From Prauserella muralis (lineage in GTDB: Bacteria > Actinomycetota > Actinomycetes > Mycobacteriales > Pseudonocardiaceae): DNA of 64,000 nucleotides. Of the stretch, positions 19,196 through 28,629 are shown in pieces. The DNA is taken from positions 62,001 to 126,000 of the forward strand of contig NZ_MASW01000001.1 of assembly GCF_003202285.1 (NCBI RefSeq), given 5' to 3'. The notes beneath the pieces were generated by a model. That model saw only the letters and a list, made by a program, of their open reading frames with translations, had not been told where the DNA came from and ran no database searches. Numbering within the stretch: position 1 is the first letter of the stretch; the number at the start of each line of letters is the position of its first letter. The translations under genes were made by a program, and so were the position numbers.

Positions 19196-20910
19196 CAGAA
19201 CAGGAAGTAGCGCTGCGCCATCGGCAGCTCCGTGACGGGCGCGGGTTCGATCAGCTCACCGTCGATGTGCACGGCGAAGCTGTCCGGATCGACCTGGATG
19301 TCCGGTGTCGCGTCGTTGAGCAGCATGTCGGCCTTCGTGCGGCCACGCGTGTCCCGGATCGGCGCGAGCGCGCGCCGGAGCCCGAGCCGCTCGCCGAGCC
19401 GCGGCCCCGCGGACTCGGCGACGAAGTGCAGGCTGCTCGCGGCCGCGGCGGAGGGCGCCGCGCCGAACATCGGCCGCGCGTACACCGGCTGCGGCGTCGG
19501 GATCGAGGCGTTCGCGTCGCCCATGGCGGCCCACGCGACGAACCCGCCCTTGAGCACGGCGTGCGGGCGCACGCCGAAGAACTTCGGCTCCCACAGCACC
19601 AGGTCGGCGAGCTTGCCCACCTCGACCGAGCCGACCTCGTGGTCGATGCCGTGGGCGATGGCCGGGTTGATCGTGTACTTCGCGACGTAGCGGCGGGCGC
19701 GCAGGTTGTCGGCTGCGCCGTCGCCGGGCAGCGCCCCACGCCTGCGCTTCATCACGTGCGCCGTCTGCCAGGTGCGGATCACGACCTCGCCGATGCGGCC
19801 CATCGCCTGCGCGTCCGAGCCGATCATCGAGATCGCGCCGACGTCGTGCAGCACGTCCTCGGCGGCGATGGTGCTCGGCCGGATGCGGCTCTCCGCGAAC
19901 GCGAGGTCCTCGGGCACCGCAGGGTTGAGGTGGTGGCAGACGATGAGCATGTCCAGGTGCTCGTCGACGGTGTTCACCGTGTGCGGGCGGGTCGGGTTCG
20001 TCGACGACGGCAGCACGTTCGCCAGCCCCGCGACCCGGATGATGTCCGGCGCGTGCCCGCCGCCTGCCCCCTCGGTGTGGTAGGCGTTGATCGACCGGCC
20101 GCCGATCGCGTCGATGGTGGACTCCACGAACCCGGCCTCGTTGAGCGTGTCCGTGTGGATGGCCACCTGCACACCGGTCTCGTCGGCCACGGTCAGGCAC
20201 GCGTCGATCGCGGCGGGCGTGGTGCCCCAGTCCTCGTGCAGCTTGAACCCGCCCGCGCCCGCCGCCACCTGCTCGTGCAGCGCCTCGGCACGCACCGTGT
20301 TGCCCTTGCCGAGCAGCAGCACGTTCACCGGCTCGCCGTCCATGGCCTGCAGCATCCGGCCGAGATTCCACGTGCCCGGCGTCACCGTGGTGGCCTTGCT
20401 GCCCTCGGCGGGTCCCGTCCCCCCGCCGATCATCGTGGTCAGCCCCGAGGCCAGCGCTGTCTCGGTGAGCTGCGGGCAGACGAAGTGCACGTGGCAGTCG
20501 ATGCCGCCCGCGGTGAGGATCCTGCCGTTGCCCGCGACGACCTCGGTGGAAGGGCCGATGACCAGCGCGGGATCCACGCCGTCCATCGTGTCCGGGTTGC
20601 CCGCCTTGCCGATGCCGGCGATGCGGCCGTCGCGCACGCCGACGTCGGCCTTCACCACGCCCCAGTGGTCGAGCACGACCGCGCCGGTGATGACCAGGTC
20701 CGGCGCGCCCTCCGCGCGCGTGACCATGCCCTGCCCCATGGACTCGCGGATCACCTTGCCGCCGCCGAAGATCACCTCGTCGCCCGGTGCGGGTCCCGCG
20801 CTGCGGTCCTCGGTGATCTCGATCAGCAGGTCCGTGTCGGCCAGCCGCACGCGGTCGCCGGTCGTGGGCCCGAACAGCTCCGCGTAGCGCTGCCTGCTCA
20901 GCTCGGTCAC
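19195..20910 (-). CDS. ureC: Urease subunit alpha
   Basis: The 571-residue catalytic subunit hydrolyses urea to ammonia and carbamate. Nickel ligands and active-site residues are visible: His140 and His142 (DCHVHF), the carbamylated Lys223 ([10 protein letters not shown]), and the mobile flap CHHLNP. The length is typical. GTG is the start, overlapping the ureB stop (GTGA). It ends in a TGATG overlap with ureF. Every catalytic residue looked for is present, so the enzyme should be active. Confidence 0.97.
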   Translation of the reverse strand: MTELSRQRYAELFGPTTGDRVRLADTDLLIEITEDRSAGPAPGDEVIFGGGKVIRESMGQGMVTRAEGAPDLVITGAVVLDHWGVVKADVGVRDGRIAGIGKAGNPDTMDGVDPALVIGPSTEVVAGNGRILTAGGIDCHVHFVCPQLTETALASGLTTMIGGGTGPAEGSKATTVTPGTWNLGRMLQAMDGEPVNVLLLGKGNTVRAEALHEQVAAGAGGFKLHEDWGTTPAAIDACLTVADETGVQVAIHTDTLNEAGFVESTIDAIGGRSINAYHTEGAGGGHAPDIIRVAGLANVLPSSTNPTRPHTVNTVDEHLDMLIVCHHLNPAVPEDLAFAESRIRPSTIAAEDVLHDVGAISMIGSDAQAMGRIGEVVIRTWQTAHVMKRRRGALPGDGAADNLRARRYVAKYTINPAIAHGIDHEVGSVEVGKLADLVLWEPKFFGVRPHAVLKGGFVAWAAMGDANASIPTPQPVYARPMFGAAPSAAAASSLHFVAESAGPRLGERLGLRRALAPIRDTRGRTKADMLLNDATPDIQVDPDSFAVHIDGELIEPAPVTELPMAQRYFLF

Positions 20911-21200
20911 GGGTGCCTCCGCAGTCCCGGCACGACGCGACGGCCCGCCAGCGGCACCAGGTCGACGTCGCGCTCGACCCCCGGCTCGAAGCGCACGGCC
21001 GTCCCGGCCGGCACGTCCAGCCGCAGGCCCTCGGCGGCGGCGCGGTCGAACTCCAGCGCCGGATTGACCACCGCGAAGTGGTAGTGCGAGCCCACCTGGA
21101 CGGGCCGGTCGCCGGTGTTGCGCACCCGCAGCCGGGTGCGTGGCCGCCCGGGGTTCAACTCCACCGGCCCGGTGGCCGGGATGATCTCGCCGGGTCGCAT
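20907..21200 (-). CDS. ureB: Urease subunit beta
   Basis: This 97-residue structural subunit opens with the canonical [19 protein letters not shown] and contains [18 protein letters not shown], the conserved UreB core. It packs with UreA and UreC in the trimeric enzyme. Genes are separate (not fused as in some bacteria). It starts 11 bp after the ureA stop and overlaps ureC by four bases. Confidence 0.95.
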   Translation of the reverse strand: MRPGEIIPATGPVELNPGRPRTRLRVRNTGDRPVQVGSHYHFAVVNPALEFDRAAAEGLRLDVPAGTAVRFEPGVERDVDLVPLAGRRVVPGLRRHP

Positions 21201-21211
21201 GCCGCAGCCCC

Positions 21212-21514
21212 CTAGACGATCGGGTCGTGGACGGTGACGAGCTTCGTCCCGTCCGGGAAGGTGGCCTCCACCTGCACCGAGTCGAGCATCTCCGGCACTC
21301 CTTCCAGCACCTGCTCGCGCGTGAGCACCGACCGGCCGCTCGACATCAGCTCGCTGACGGTCCTGCCGTCCCTCGCGCCCTCGACGACGTGGTCGGTGAT
21401 GAGCGCCACCGCCTCCGGATGGTTCAGCCGGAGGCCGCGCTCCAGCCTGCGCCGGGCCACGTCGGCGGCGACGTGGACGAGCAGCTTGTCCCGTTCCTGA
21501 GGGCTCAGGTGCAT
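21212..21514 (-). CDS. ureA: Urease subunit gamma
   Basis: The 100-residue subunit begins [20 protein letters not shown] and ends [12 protein letters not shown], both diagnostic of UreA. It is the promoter-proximal gene of the urease operon. The start lies 284 bp from the divergent citA. No nickel-responsive site is recognisable upstream by eye. Confidence 0.95.
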   Translation of the reverse strand: MHLSPQERDKLLVHVAADVARRRLERGLRLNHPEAVALITDHVVEGARDGRTVSELMSSGRSVLTREQVLEGVPEMLDSVQVEATFPDGTKLVTVHDPIV

Positions 21515-21798
21515 GGGGAATGTCTATCACCGCGCTCGGCGGGTCACCGGGGCCGGAAACACAGGATTTACCTGCCTGACGAACACGAGCACACGCCCGC
21601 GGAAGCAAAATCTTCGCCATCCCGGCGCCCTGCACTGAATCGTTCTCGTAATCGTGACCGAAACCACCGCATCTTTCGATTGCTCCCCGGGGCCCGGAGG
21701 AGCAGAGTCTTGGCAAACCGTGCAAAGAGGCACCTGTGCGTGTGGGCCTCGCACGGGGTGACCGCTGTCGGGGAACGCGCATCGAAAGGTCCACTCCA
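21515..21798. other. Divergent intergenic region ureA-citA
   Basis: These 284 bp hold no convincing gene. They must contain the urease and citA promoters. Near citA, TTGGCAAACCGTGCAAAG carries two GCAAA motifs 10 bp apart; such motifs resemble RamB-type acetate-response sites of corynebacteria and mycobacteria, which is weak evidence only. Confidence 0.3.
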
Positions 21799-22950
21799 GT
21801 GACATCGACGATCAACCAGACCCAGACACCGTCCGAGCAGCCGGACGACGGTTTCCGGCCGGGCCTCGAGGGCGTGGTCGCCTTCCGCACCGAGATCGCC
21901 GAACCCGACCGCGACGGTGGCGCGCTGCGGTACCGCGGCGTCGACATCGAGGACCTCGCGGGCAAGGTCGGTTTCGGCGACGTGTGGGGACTGCTGGTGG
22001 ACGGCCACTTCGGCCGCGGCCTTCCGCCCGCCGAGCCGTTCCCCATCCCGGTGCACACCGGCGACGTCCGGGTGGACGTGCAGGCCGCGCTCGCCATGCT
22101 CGCCCCCATCTGGGGCTACCAGCCGCTGCTGGACATCTCCGACGACGACGCGCGCGACCAGCTCGCCCGCGCCTCCGTGATGGCCCTGTCCTACGTCGCG
22201 CAGTCCGCGCGCGGCATCGGCGTGCCCGCCGTGCCGCAGTCGCGCGTCGACGAGGCGAGCAGCATCACCGAGCGGTTCATGATCCGCTGGCGCGGGGAGC
22301 CCGACCCTGCTCACGTCAAGGCCGTCGACGCGTACTGGGTGTCGGCCGCCGAGCACGGTCTCAACGCCTCCACCTTCACCGCGCGCGTCATCGCCTCCAC
22401 CGGCGCCGACGTGGCCGCCGCGATGTCCGGGGCGATCGGCGCGATGTCCGGCCCGCTGCATGGCGGCGCCCCCGCGCGGGTGCTTCCGATGATCGAGGAG
22501 GTCGAGCGCACCGGCGACGCCCGCTCGTACGTCAAGGGACTGCTCGACCGCAAGGAGCGGCTCATGGGCTTCGGCCACCGCGTCTACCGCGCCGAGGACC
22601 CCCGCGCCCGCGTGCTGCGCCGCACCTGCCAGGAACTCGGCGCAGAGCGGTACGAGGTGGCGGCGGCACTGGAGCAGGCCGCGCTGACCGAGCTGCGCGA
22701 GCGCCGTCCGGACCGCGCGATCGAGACCAACGTGGAGTTCTGGGCCGCCGTGATCCTGGACTTCGCCCAGGTCCCGCCGCACATGATGCCCGCGATGTTC
22801 ACCTCGGCGCGCACGGCGGGCTGGGCCGCCCACATCCTGGAGCAGAAGAAGACGGGCAGGCTCGTCCGGCCGTCGGCGAAGTACGTCGGCCCCGGCCCGC
22901 GCTCGCCGCAGGAGGTGGAGGGTTGGTCGGCATTGGCCGACCGCCCGTGA
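21799..22950 (+). CDS. citA: Citrate synthase 2
   Basis: The 383-residue short-form citrate synthase corresponds to the actinobacterial CitA (Rv0889c-type) group. Catalytic histidines are His221 (GPLHGG) and His260 (MGFGHRVY). The position of the catalytic Asp is Glu313 (TNVEFW), unlike GltA in this window, where it is Asp. The GTG start sits in TCCAGTGACATC, and an upstream extension in the same frame looks non-coding. Its physiological substrate (citrate or methylcitrate synthesis) is not certain from sequence. Confidence 0.92.
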   Translation: MTSTINQTQTPSEQPDDGFRPGLEGVVAFRTEIAEPDRDGGALRYRGVDIEDLAGKVGFGDVWGLLVDGHFGRGLPPAEPFPIPVHTGDVRVDVQAALAMLAPIWGYQPLLDISDDDARDQLARASVMALSYVAQSARGIGVPAVPQSRVDEASSITERFMIRWRGEPDPAHVKAVDAYWVSAAEHGLNASTFTARVIASTGADVAAAMSGAIGAMSGPLHGGAPARVLPMIEEVERTGDARSYVKGLLDRKERLMGFGHRVYRAEDPRARVLRRTCQELGAERYEVAAALEQAALTELRERRPDRAIETNVEFWAAVILDFAQVPPHMMPAMFTSARTAGWAAHILEQKKTGRLVRPSAKYVGPGPRSPQEVEGWSALADRP

Positions 22951-23000
22951 ATCGTTAACCTCCGGACGTGACGTGATGTCGAGGCCGGAGGGTGTGGGCG

Positions 23001-23645
23001 ATGGAAACCCTGGCGCCGATCCTGTTCGTGGTGGTGTTCGCCGCGATCGTCGGGCTGGTGGCGTGGTTGTTCCTGCGGAGCAGGCGGCGCGAGCAGACGA
23101 TGCGCGACGAGGAGGTCGGCGGCGAGCTGGCCCGGCTCGCCGCCGGACGCGGCTGGATCTTCGAGCAGGAGAACGTCGGCTACGCCGACCGCTTCACCGG
23201 TTACCCGTTCAGTCAGCACCTGCGCGAGCGGCGGTCCCGGGAGCTGGTGACGGGCACCCACCGGGGCTGGGAGTTCGGCGCCTTCCAGTACAGCCCGAGG
23301 CCGATGCAGGATCCCGGCGAGCGGCAGCAGTACTTCCGGTACTTCCGCGTGTTCGCGATCCGGCTGCCCGCGCCGAGGCCGACGCTGCAGCTCACCCCGA
23401 AGGGCGCGGGCGAGTACAAGGTCAACACCGACGACGACCGGTTCGCCGCCTACGTGCTCACCGAGCCGGTGAAGCGCTGGCTCGCCGAGGACCCGCGCGC
23501 GCCGCGCTACCGCGTCCGGTTCGAACGCGACGAGCTCATCGCCTGGTACGAGCAGAAGGACCGGTTCGCCCCGGCCGAGCTGGACATGGGGCTGGACTTC
23601 CTGTGCGACCTGCTGGACCGCGTGCCGCGCGAAGCCCTGCGCTGA
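23001..23645 (+). CDS. Membrane-anchored protein of unknown function
   Basis: The 214-residue protein has one N-terminal membrane helix (ETLAPILFVVVFAAIVGLVAW region) followed by SRRRE, then a roughly 180-residue cytoplasmic domain rich in aromatic and charged residues. I recognise no named domain; the layout is like the DUF3137-type and other actinobacterial single-span proteins. The ATG has GGAGGG 8 nt upstream, so it is preferred to GTG codons at 22992 and 22994. It follows citA by 50 bp and may be cotranscribed with it. Confidence 0.8.
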   Translation: METLAPILFVVVFAAIVGLVAWLFLRSRRREQTMRDEEVGGELARLAAGRGWIFEQENVGYADRFTGYPFSQHLRERRSRELVTGTHRGWEFGAFQYSPRPMQDPGERQQYFRYFRVFAIRLPAPRPTLQLTPKGAGEYKVNTDDDRFAAYVLTEPVKRWLAEDPRAPRYRVRFERDELIAWYEQKDRFAPAELDMGLDFLCDLLDRVPREALR

Positions 23646-23674
23646 CCGCGCCAGCCCGCGTGTTGGCCGCGGGG

Positions 23675-24172
23675 TCAGGTGGAGGAACCCGCCTGCGGGC
23701 GTACGGTGCCGACGAACTTCTGGTAGTCGCCGAGCACGGCGTCGAGCTGGCTGTCCCGGCAGGTCAGCGCCAGCTCGATCACCGCGCGCCGCCGCGGGTC
23801 GCTCTCGTCGCGCAACTCCAGGTACACCTGGCACTGCACGAGCTGCAGCCGCCGGTTGTCGATCGTGGTGGTGATGTCGACGACCTGGGTGCGGCCCGGG
23901 GCGTCCTTGGAGCCCACGATGTCGCGCTGCCGCAGCGTCACGACGTCGGCGGTGCCGTCGAGCCGCCGCAGCGACTCGTCGGCGATGGCGTCGAGCGACG
24001 TGCCGTCGGTGTAGAGCTGCCCCGCGATCGTGATGTTCGCGGTGAACCCGTCGATGGAGGCCGGGTGCAGCGCCACGAAGGCGCTACCGGGCGCGTTCAC
24101 CTCGTCCGGCGGCGCCGGTGTCCAGCCCTCGGGCAGCTCGAACTCGATCGGCACGGGTAGCTGGGTGGCCAT
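23675..24172 (-). CDS. LpqN/DUF1795-like small protein of a T7SS-associated locus
   Basis: The 165-residue protein lacks a signal peptide and begins MATQLPVPIEFELPEGWTPA. This 'beta-strand, LPxGW' opening is shared with LpqN/LpqT- and DcrB-like domains. I call it only fold-similar. It is the third gene of a reverse-strand set after two WXG/EspC-type proteins, starting 23 bp after the preceding stop. In such loci a small protein of this kind can be a chaperone or immunity factor, but nothing here proves that. Confidence 0.75.
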   Translation of the reverse strand: MATQLPVPIEFELPEGWTPAPPDEVNAPGSAFVALHPASIDGFTANITIAGQLYTDGTSLDAIADESLRRLDGTADVVTLRQRDIVGSKDAPGRTQVVDITTTIDNRRLQLVQCQVYLELRDESDPRRRAVIELALTCRDSQLDAVLGDYQKFVGTVRPQAGSST

Positions 24173-24195
24173 CGGTACGCTCCACGTCTCTCGCG

Positions 24196-25569
24196 CTAGT
24201 CGAATGGGTTCAGGGTGCCCGCGATGTCCCCGGCCTTGTCGACGGCACCGCTCGCCGCGTTGCCGATCGCCCCCGCTGCGTCGGACGCGGTGTCGACGAC
24301 CTTGCCCGGGTCGATCGTGATCTCCCCGCCGAGCTTGCCGCCGACGCCGAGGGCGACGCCGGCCTCGCCGCCGATGGTGAACTTGCCGTCGTGCATGCCC
24401 AGGGTCGCGTTGGCCTCGGCGCCGATGCCGGCCCACGCCTCCCCGGTGGCCCCCGCCCCGAGGCCGCCGACGTCGGCGTGGACCTCGCCCTCGGCCTTGG
24501 CACCCGCGAACGCGTCCGCGCCGGCGTGCAGGCCGTCCGGGCCCGCCGACAACTCCGCCTCGGCCTCGGCGCCCGCGAACACCTCGCCGGAGCCGCCGAC
24601 CTCGGCGACACCGTAGTGCGCCGAGCCGTCGACCGACGCGCTGGCCCCTGCCGAGGCGCCCGCCTCGGCCTGCAGGCCGTCCCTGCCGAGAGACGCCGAC
24701 GCGTGCGCCTCGGCGCCGACCTTCGCCTCGGCCGACCCGGCGAGCGTGATGTCACCGAGCTGGGTCGCGCCCTTGGCGTCCGCCTTGAACAGGTTGGCCT
24801 CGCCCTGCCACGACCCGAGCTTGGCGCTGACGTCGGGGCCGCCGCGCTGGTTCTCGGGGAACTGGTGCCCGAACTGGTGGTACCTGGCGAACCGGCTGCC
24901 CTCGTCCTGCTGGCGCTGCGCCTTCTCGGTGATCTGCTCGCCCTCCCGCAGATCCCAGCTCGCCGAGGTGGCGAGGGGTCCCTCCTCCTCGACGTAGGCG
25001 GCCGGTCCCGACAGCCAGCTCGGCGCGTCCGGGCCCTTGCCGCCCTGGGCGTCGATGGCCTCGCCGTTGTTCGTGCCCGCCTGCTCCAGCTGCCTGCGCG
25101 CGCGGTCGAGGATGTCCTGCGCCTGTTTGCGCAGCCCGGCGCCGGGGTCCTCGAACGCCGGCACCGGGCCTGCCGGGCCCGCCCCCGGGGGCCCGCCGGC
25201 ACCCACCAGCGCATCGTGCTCCTGCCTCGCCTCCCGCGTTGCCGCCTCACCGCGCTCCCACAGCTCCATGGCCTCGGCTGCCTGGCCCTGCGCCCAGGTG
25301 AGCGTGTCGGCATGGCTGCCCAGCGTGTCGGCCACGGAGTTCATCGCGTCGTGGCCGAGCATCCAGTTGGGTTTCTCGCCGGAGAACTTGTCCCAGAAGG
25401 CGCTGCTGGCCGGGCCCTCCCAGCCGTCGATGCGGATGTTGCCGAGGTCCTCGGCCACCGTGCGCATGACGCGCGCCTTGCCCCGCAGCTCCTCGGCGGC
25501 GGCGTTGACGGCCTCCGGGTCGCCAGGGACGAGCTCCTTCGGGTCCTTGGTGCTGCCGAGCTCGGCCAT
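24196..25569 (-). CDS. Type VII-secreted-type protein with GAEA-rich tail
   Basis: The 457-residue protein has three parts. Residues 1-125 form a WXG-like helical hairpin (W50-E-G52; later LTWAQGQAAEAMELWERG), matching the N-terminal T7SS signal domain of actinobacterial polymorphic toxins. Residues 130-230 are a charged linker with helices. Residues 250-440 are a repetitive Ala/Gly/Glu-rich region (units such as GAEAHA, GAEAEAEL, GAKAEGEV) of low complexity, possibly a beta-solenoid. No catalytic toxin domain is seen. The ATG overlaps the EspC-like gene (TGATG). No secretion ATPase is nearby. Confidence 0.82.
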   Translation of the reverse strand: MAELGSTKDPKELVPGDPEAVNAAAEELRGKARVMRTVAEDLGNIRIDGWEGPASSAFWDKFSGEKPNWMLGHDAMNSVADTLGSHADTLTWAQGQAAEAMELWERGEAATREARQEHDALVGAGGPPGAGPAGPVPAFEDPGAGLRKQAQDILDRARRQLEQAGTNNGEAIDAQGGKGPDAPSWLSGPAAYVEEEGPLATSASWDLREGEQITEKAQRQQDEGSRFARYHQFGHQFPENQRGGPDVSAKLGSWQGEANLFKADAKGATQLGDITLAGSAEAKVGAEAHASASLGRDGLQAEAGASAGASASVDGSAHYGVAEVGGSGEVFAGAEAEAELSAGPDGLHAGADAFAGAKAEGEVHADVGGLGAGATGEAWAGIGAEANATLGMHDGKFTIGGEAGVALGVGGKLGGEITIDPGKVVDTASDAAGAIGNAASGAVDKAGDIAGTLNPFD

Positions 25570-25886
25570 CAGGGCACCTCCTGCGGCGCGGGGCCGGGAC
25601 TCGGCGACGGCTGCGGCATCGTGTTCTGGTCTTCTCTGTTCTCGTACGCCGTCGCGGCGGAGTCAAGTGCCTCACCCGCCGAGGCCGACCGCTGCTGCAG
25701 AATTCCCTTCGCCAGCTCCCAGGTCGTGCAGAACGCCGAGAGCGAGCCGGACACCGCGTCGTTGCCGAAGACCTTGCCGTTCTCGGCGATCTTCTCCAGC
25801 TCCAGCTTGTCCGCACCGCCGATGGCGTCCGCGATCTGGCCTGCCGCCGAGCGCAGCGTCTGCGGGTCGACGCGATAGCCGGTCAT
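25569..25886 (-). CDS. EspC/WXG100-like ESX secretion-associated protein
   Basis: The 105-residue protein begins YRVDPQTLRSAAGQIADA and continues as two amphipathic helices, the pattern of EspC-type (T7SS_ESX_EspC) and WXG100 substrates. The tail is Pro/Ser-rich. The ATG at 25886 starts the recognisable domain; upstream frame extension is Ser/Thr-rich and overlaps the divergent lipoprotein promoter. It is translationally coupled to the larger WXG-domain protein, so the two may be secreted as partners. Confidence 0.82.
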   Translation of the reverse strand: MTGYRVDPQTLRSAAGQIADAIGGADKLELEKIAENGKVFGNDAVSGSLSAFCTTWELAKGILQQRSASAGEALDSAATAYENREDQNTMPQPSPSPGPAPQEVP

Positions 25887-25998
25887 CCCCGTCCCACCCC
25901 CTGTCGATTCCGGTGACGTCGTTCCCAGGCTGAGCGGGCATGCTAGCGTCCGCGGCAAGCGCCCGTCACGAAGATCGAGAAGATTGTTGGTAATTTCC

Positions 25999-26319
25999 AT
26001 GCTGGACACTCGAAGGCTGCTGCTCGTTCCCGTGTTCGTGGCTCTTGCCGTCGCGGGCTGCAGTGCCGAGGTCAAGACCGAGAACAAGGTTTCCCCGGAG
26101 AACCTGCAGACCAGCGTCGCCGACGCGCTGGAGAAGCAGGTCGGTCAGCGCCCGGAGAGCATCGACTGTCCAGAGGGGATCGACGCCGAGCAGGGCGCGA
26201 AGGCACGCTGCGTGCTGGAGCACCAGGGCACGCGCTACGGCGTGTCGGTCACCGTCACCTCCGCGGAAGGCGGCAACGTCAAGTACGACGTCCAGGTGGA
26301 CGACCAGCCGATGAAGTGA
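25999..26319 (+). CDS. DUF4333-type lipoprotein
   Basis: The 106-residue exported lipoprotein has signal peptide RRLLLVPVFVALAVAGC with a lipobox ending at Cys. A small domain with two cysteines (IDCPEG, ARCVLEH) and VSVTVTSAEGG follows, the DUF4333 pattern common in actinobacteria. The ATG after GGTAATTTCC is chosen because it starts the signal peptide directly. It is divergent from the EspC-like gene. Its 3' end overlaps the convergent TetR gene by 41 bp. Function unknown. Confidence 0.83.
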   Translation: MLDTRRLLLVPVFVALAVAGCSAEVKTENKVSPENLQTSVADALEKQVGQRPESIDCPEGIDAEQGAKARCVLEHQGTRYGVSVTVTSAEGGNVKYDVQVDDQPMK

Positions 26320-26920
26320 GCGCTTCCGGCTCGTGGCGCCCGGTCGCGTCCAGCATCGCCAGCAGCTGATCCACCAGCCACGCGTCGAGACGTTCGCGCG
26401 GCAGTGAGCGCTCCTGCAGCCAGGTGAGCAGGCTGCCCTCCACGACGGCGGTCCAGCAGCGCACGGTCGTGAGCACCAGCGGCGACGGCTCGGTGATGTC
26501 CAGGTCCTCCAGGATCACGGCGACCGCGCGGTTGCGGACCTCGTCCACAATGGCGCCGGTCTCTGAGGTGGCGATCACCGAACCGCTGCGCACGAGTGCG
26601 ACATAACCGGCCCGGTGCCGCTCGGCCACGTCGGCGAGTGCCCGCACCGCCGCCCGGAGCCGGTCGACGGGCTCGGCGTCCGGGCGCTCGTCGAGCCGAG
26701 CCAGCAGGTCGTCCACCACCGACCGCAGGGCCGCGACGTGCAGTTCGCGGACACCCGCGAAGTAGCGGTAGAACAGCGGGCGGGACACGTCGGCACGCGC
26801 CGTGACGTCGTCCACCGAGACGTCTTCGGGCGAGCGCGTGCTGAACAGCTCCAGCGCGGCGGAGATCAGGTCCGCCCTGCGTGCCTCGCGCGACATGCGG
26901 CGAGGCCTGCGCTCGCTCAC
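26279..26920 (-). CDS. TetR family regulator
   Basis: The 213-residue regulator has an HTH at VSVDDVTARADVSRPLFYRY (about 34-53). It overlaps the stop of the upstream hydrolase-SDR gene by four bases (GTGA/ATGA type), so it is the second gene of that operon. It is the natural candidate to bind the CTGTC/GACAG repeats at that operon's promoter. The last 15 residues (Gly/Arg/Pro-rich) overlap the lipoprotein gene and may be dispensable. Confidence 0.87.
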   Translation of the reverse strand: MSERRPRRMSREARRADLISAALELFSTRSPEDVSVDDVTARADVSRPLFYRYFAGVRELHVAALRSVVDDLLARLDERPDAEPVDRLRAAVRALADVAERHRAGYVALVRSGSVIATSETGAIVDEVRNRAVAVILEDLDITEPSPLVLTTVRCWTAVVEGSLLTWLQERSLPRERLDAWLVDQLLAMLDATGRHEPEALTSSAGRPPGRRT

Positions 26921-28629
26921 CGGGCGGCGGCGGCCCGCAGCAGGGCCGGGGTGAGCCGCGACAACGCCAGCGTCAGCTTGGCCTCCGGAGTGGACGGCAC
27001 CAGCGGGACGTCCCGCTCCACCGCGCGCAGGATGTCACGCGCCACCCGCTCGGGTCCGAAGCCCCGCCGGGCGTAGAGCCTGCTGCTGTGCTCCTGCCTG
27101 CGCCGCTGCTCGGCCTCGTCCGCGCCGACGAACCGGGTGGTGGCCGTGATGCCGGTGCGCACGATCCCGGGGCACACCGCGCTGACCCCGATCCGCCTGC
27201 CCGCCAGCTCGGCGCGCAGGCACTCGCTGAGCATGAGCACCGCGGCCTTGGTCGTGGAGTAGGCGGGCAGCAGCCTCGACGGCAGGTAGGCGGCCATCGA
27301 GGCGACGTTGACGATGTGCCCGCCCTCGGCGCGCTCGGCGAGCCGTGGCGCGAACGCGCGGCAGCCGTGGATGACGCCCCACAGGTTGACGTCGAGGATG
27401 CGCTGCCAGTCGGCCACGCCGGTGTCGAGGAACGAGCCCGCCATCCCGATGCCCGCGTTGTTGACGAGGATGTCCGGCACGCCGTGCTCGTCGTGCACCG
27501 CCTCGGCGAACGCGTGCACCGCCGAGCCGTCCGCGACGTCCACTGTGTACTCGGCGGCCCGCGCCCCGCTGCGGCGCACGAGCTCGGCCGTTCCTGCCAG
27601 GCCCTCGCGGTTGACGTCGGCGAGCACGACGTCGGCGCCCTGCTGGGCGAAGGCGACGGCCGTGGCACGCCCGATGCCGCTGCCCGCGCCGGTGACCACC
27701 GCGAGCCTGCCCGGGAACCGCCCTCGTGGCGGCGGCGCGACGCGGGAGCGGACCAGTGCCCGCGCCTGTGGCCCGCCCTCGACGTGGTCGACGAGCTCGG
27801 TGGTGGCGCGGGCGACGAGACCCGGGTCGGCGCGCGGCAGCCAGTGGCTGCCCGCGACCGGGCGCACGCACAGGTCGGGCACCCAGCGCTCGATCTCGGT
27901 CTGCAGTGGCGTGGTGACGAACGGGTCGGCCAGCGGGGCGAGCACCTGAACCGGCACGTCGGTGTGCCTGCGCTGCGGCCTGCTAAGCCTCGGCAGCATG
28001 TTGGCCCGGTACAGGTTCAGCCCGTGCAGCCCGTCGGCGAGCTCCGGCGCGGCCTCCGCTGGGTCGAGCCTGCGGATGGCCCTGGGCAGCAGGCCGGTGC
28101 GCCAGGCCAGCTCCGGCACGAAAGGCAGCTGGAAGAACGCGATGTAGGTGGAGTGCAGCAGCTGGCCGAGCGCGTGGCGCAGGCGGCGGGGCGTCGGCCC
28201 GCGCAGCTGGGCCCGGAACCAGTGCGCGGCGTGGTCGAGGTCGGGTCCGGAGATCGACGTGAACGACGCGACCCGGCCGCGCAGCCACTCGCCGGTGACG
28301 GCGTGCCAGGTCTGGATCGCGCCCCAGTCGTGGGCCAGCAGGTGCACCCTGCCCTCGCCCTGCACGGCGCCGACCACGGTGGCGAGGTCGTCGGCGAGCT
28401 GGTCGAGCCGGTAGGCGGTCCGTTGCCCTGGCTTGCCGGACGCGCCCGCGCCGCGCACGTCGTAGGTCACCACCCGGAACCGCTCGGCGAGCAGGCCGGC
28501 CACCCCGTCCCAGAGGGACGCGTTGTCGGGGTAGCCGTGCACGCAGACGACCGTCGGCGCCGCCTCCGGGCCGCGCACCCGCACCGCGAGCCGGACGCCG
28601 TCGGTGGCCGTCACCCAGCTGTGAGACAT
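26917..28629 (-). CDS. Alpha/beta hydrolase - short-chain dehydrogenase fusion
   Basis: The 570-residue two-domain enzyme has residues 1-270 as an alpha/beta hydrolase. Its nucleophile elbow AHDWGA carries Asp, the epoxide-hydrolase/dehalogenase type rather than the Ser esterase type. Residues 300-550 form an SDR with TGAGSGIGRA cofactor motif and YSTTKAA (YxxxK) catalytic motif. The same fusion is widespread in actinobacteria as an SDR family oxidoreductase of unknown substrate. The ATG is preceded by TACGAT at 6 nt, implying a leaderless mRNA. Confidence 0.9.
   Translation of the reverse strand: MSHSWVTATDGVRLAVRVRGPEAAPTVVCVHGYPDNASLWDGVAGLLAERFRVVTYDVRGAGASGKPGQRTAYRLDQLADDLATVVGAVQGEGRVHLLAHDWGAIQTWHAVTGEWLRGRVASFTSISGPDLDHAAHWFRAQLRGPTPRRLRHALGQLLHSTYIAFFQLPFVPELAWRTGLLPRAIRRLDPAEAAPELADGLHGLNLYRANMLPRLSRPQRRHTDVPVQVLAPLADPFVTTPLQTEIERWVPDLCVRPVAGSHWLPRADPGLVARATTELVDHVEGGPQARALVRSRVAPPPRGRFPGRLAVVTGAGSGIGRATAVAFAQQGADVVLADVNREGLAGTAELVRRSGARAAEYTVDVADGSAVHAFAEAVHDEHGVPDILVNNAGIGMAGSFLDTGVADWQRILDVNLWGVIHGCRAFAPRLAERAEGGHIVNVASMAAYLPSRLLPAYSTTKAAVLMLSECLRAELAGRRIGVSAVCPGIVRTGITATTRFVGADEAEQRRRQEHSSRLYARRGFGPERVARDILRAVERDVPLVPSTPEAKLTLALSRLTPALLRAAAAR

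Noticed and set aside
23675-25886. Complete polymorphic toxin-immunity cassette
   Set aside because: No catalytic toxin domain or motif is visible in the C-terminal region, so calling the small neighbour an immunity protein would be unsupported.
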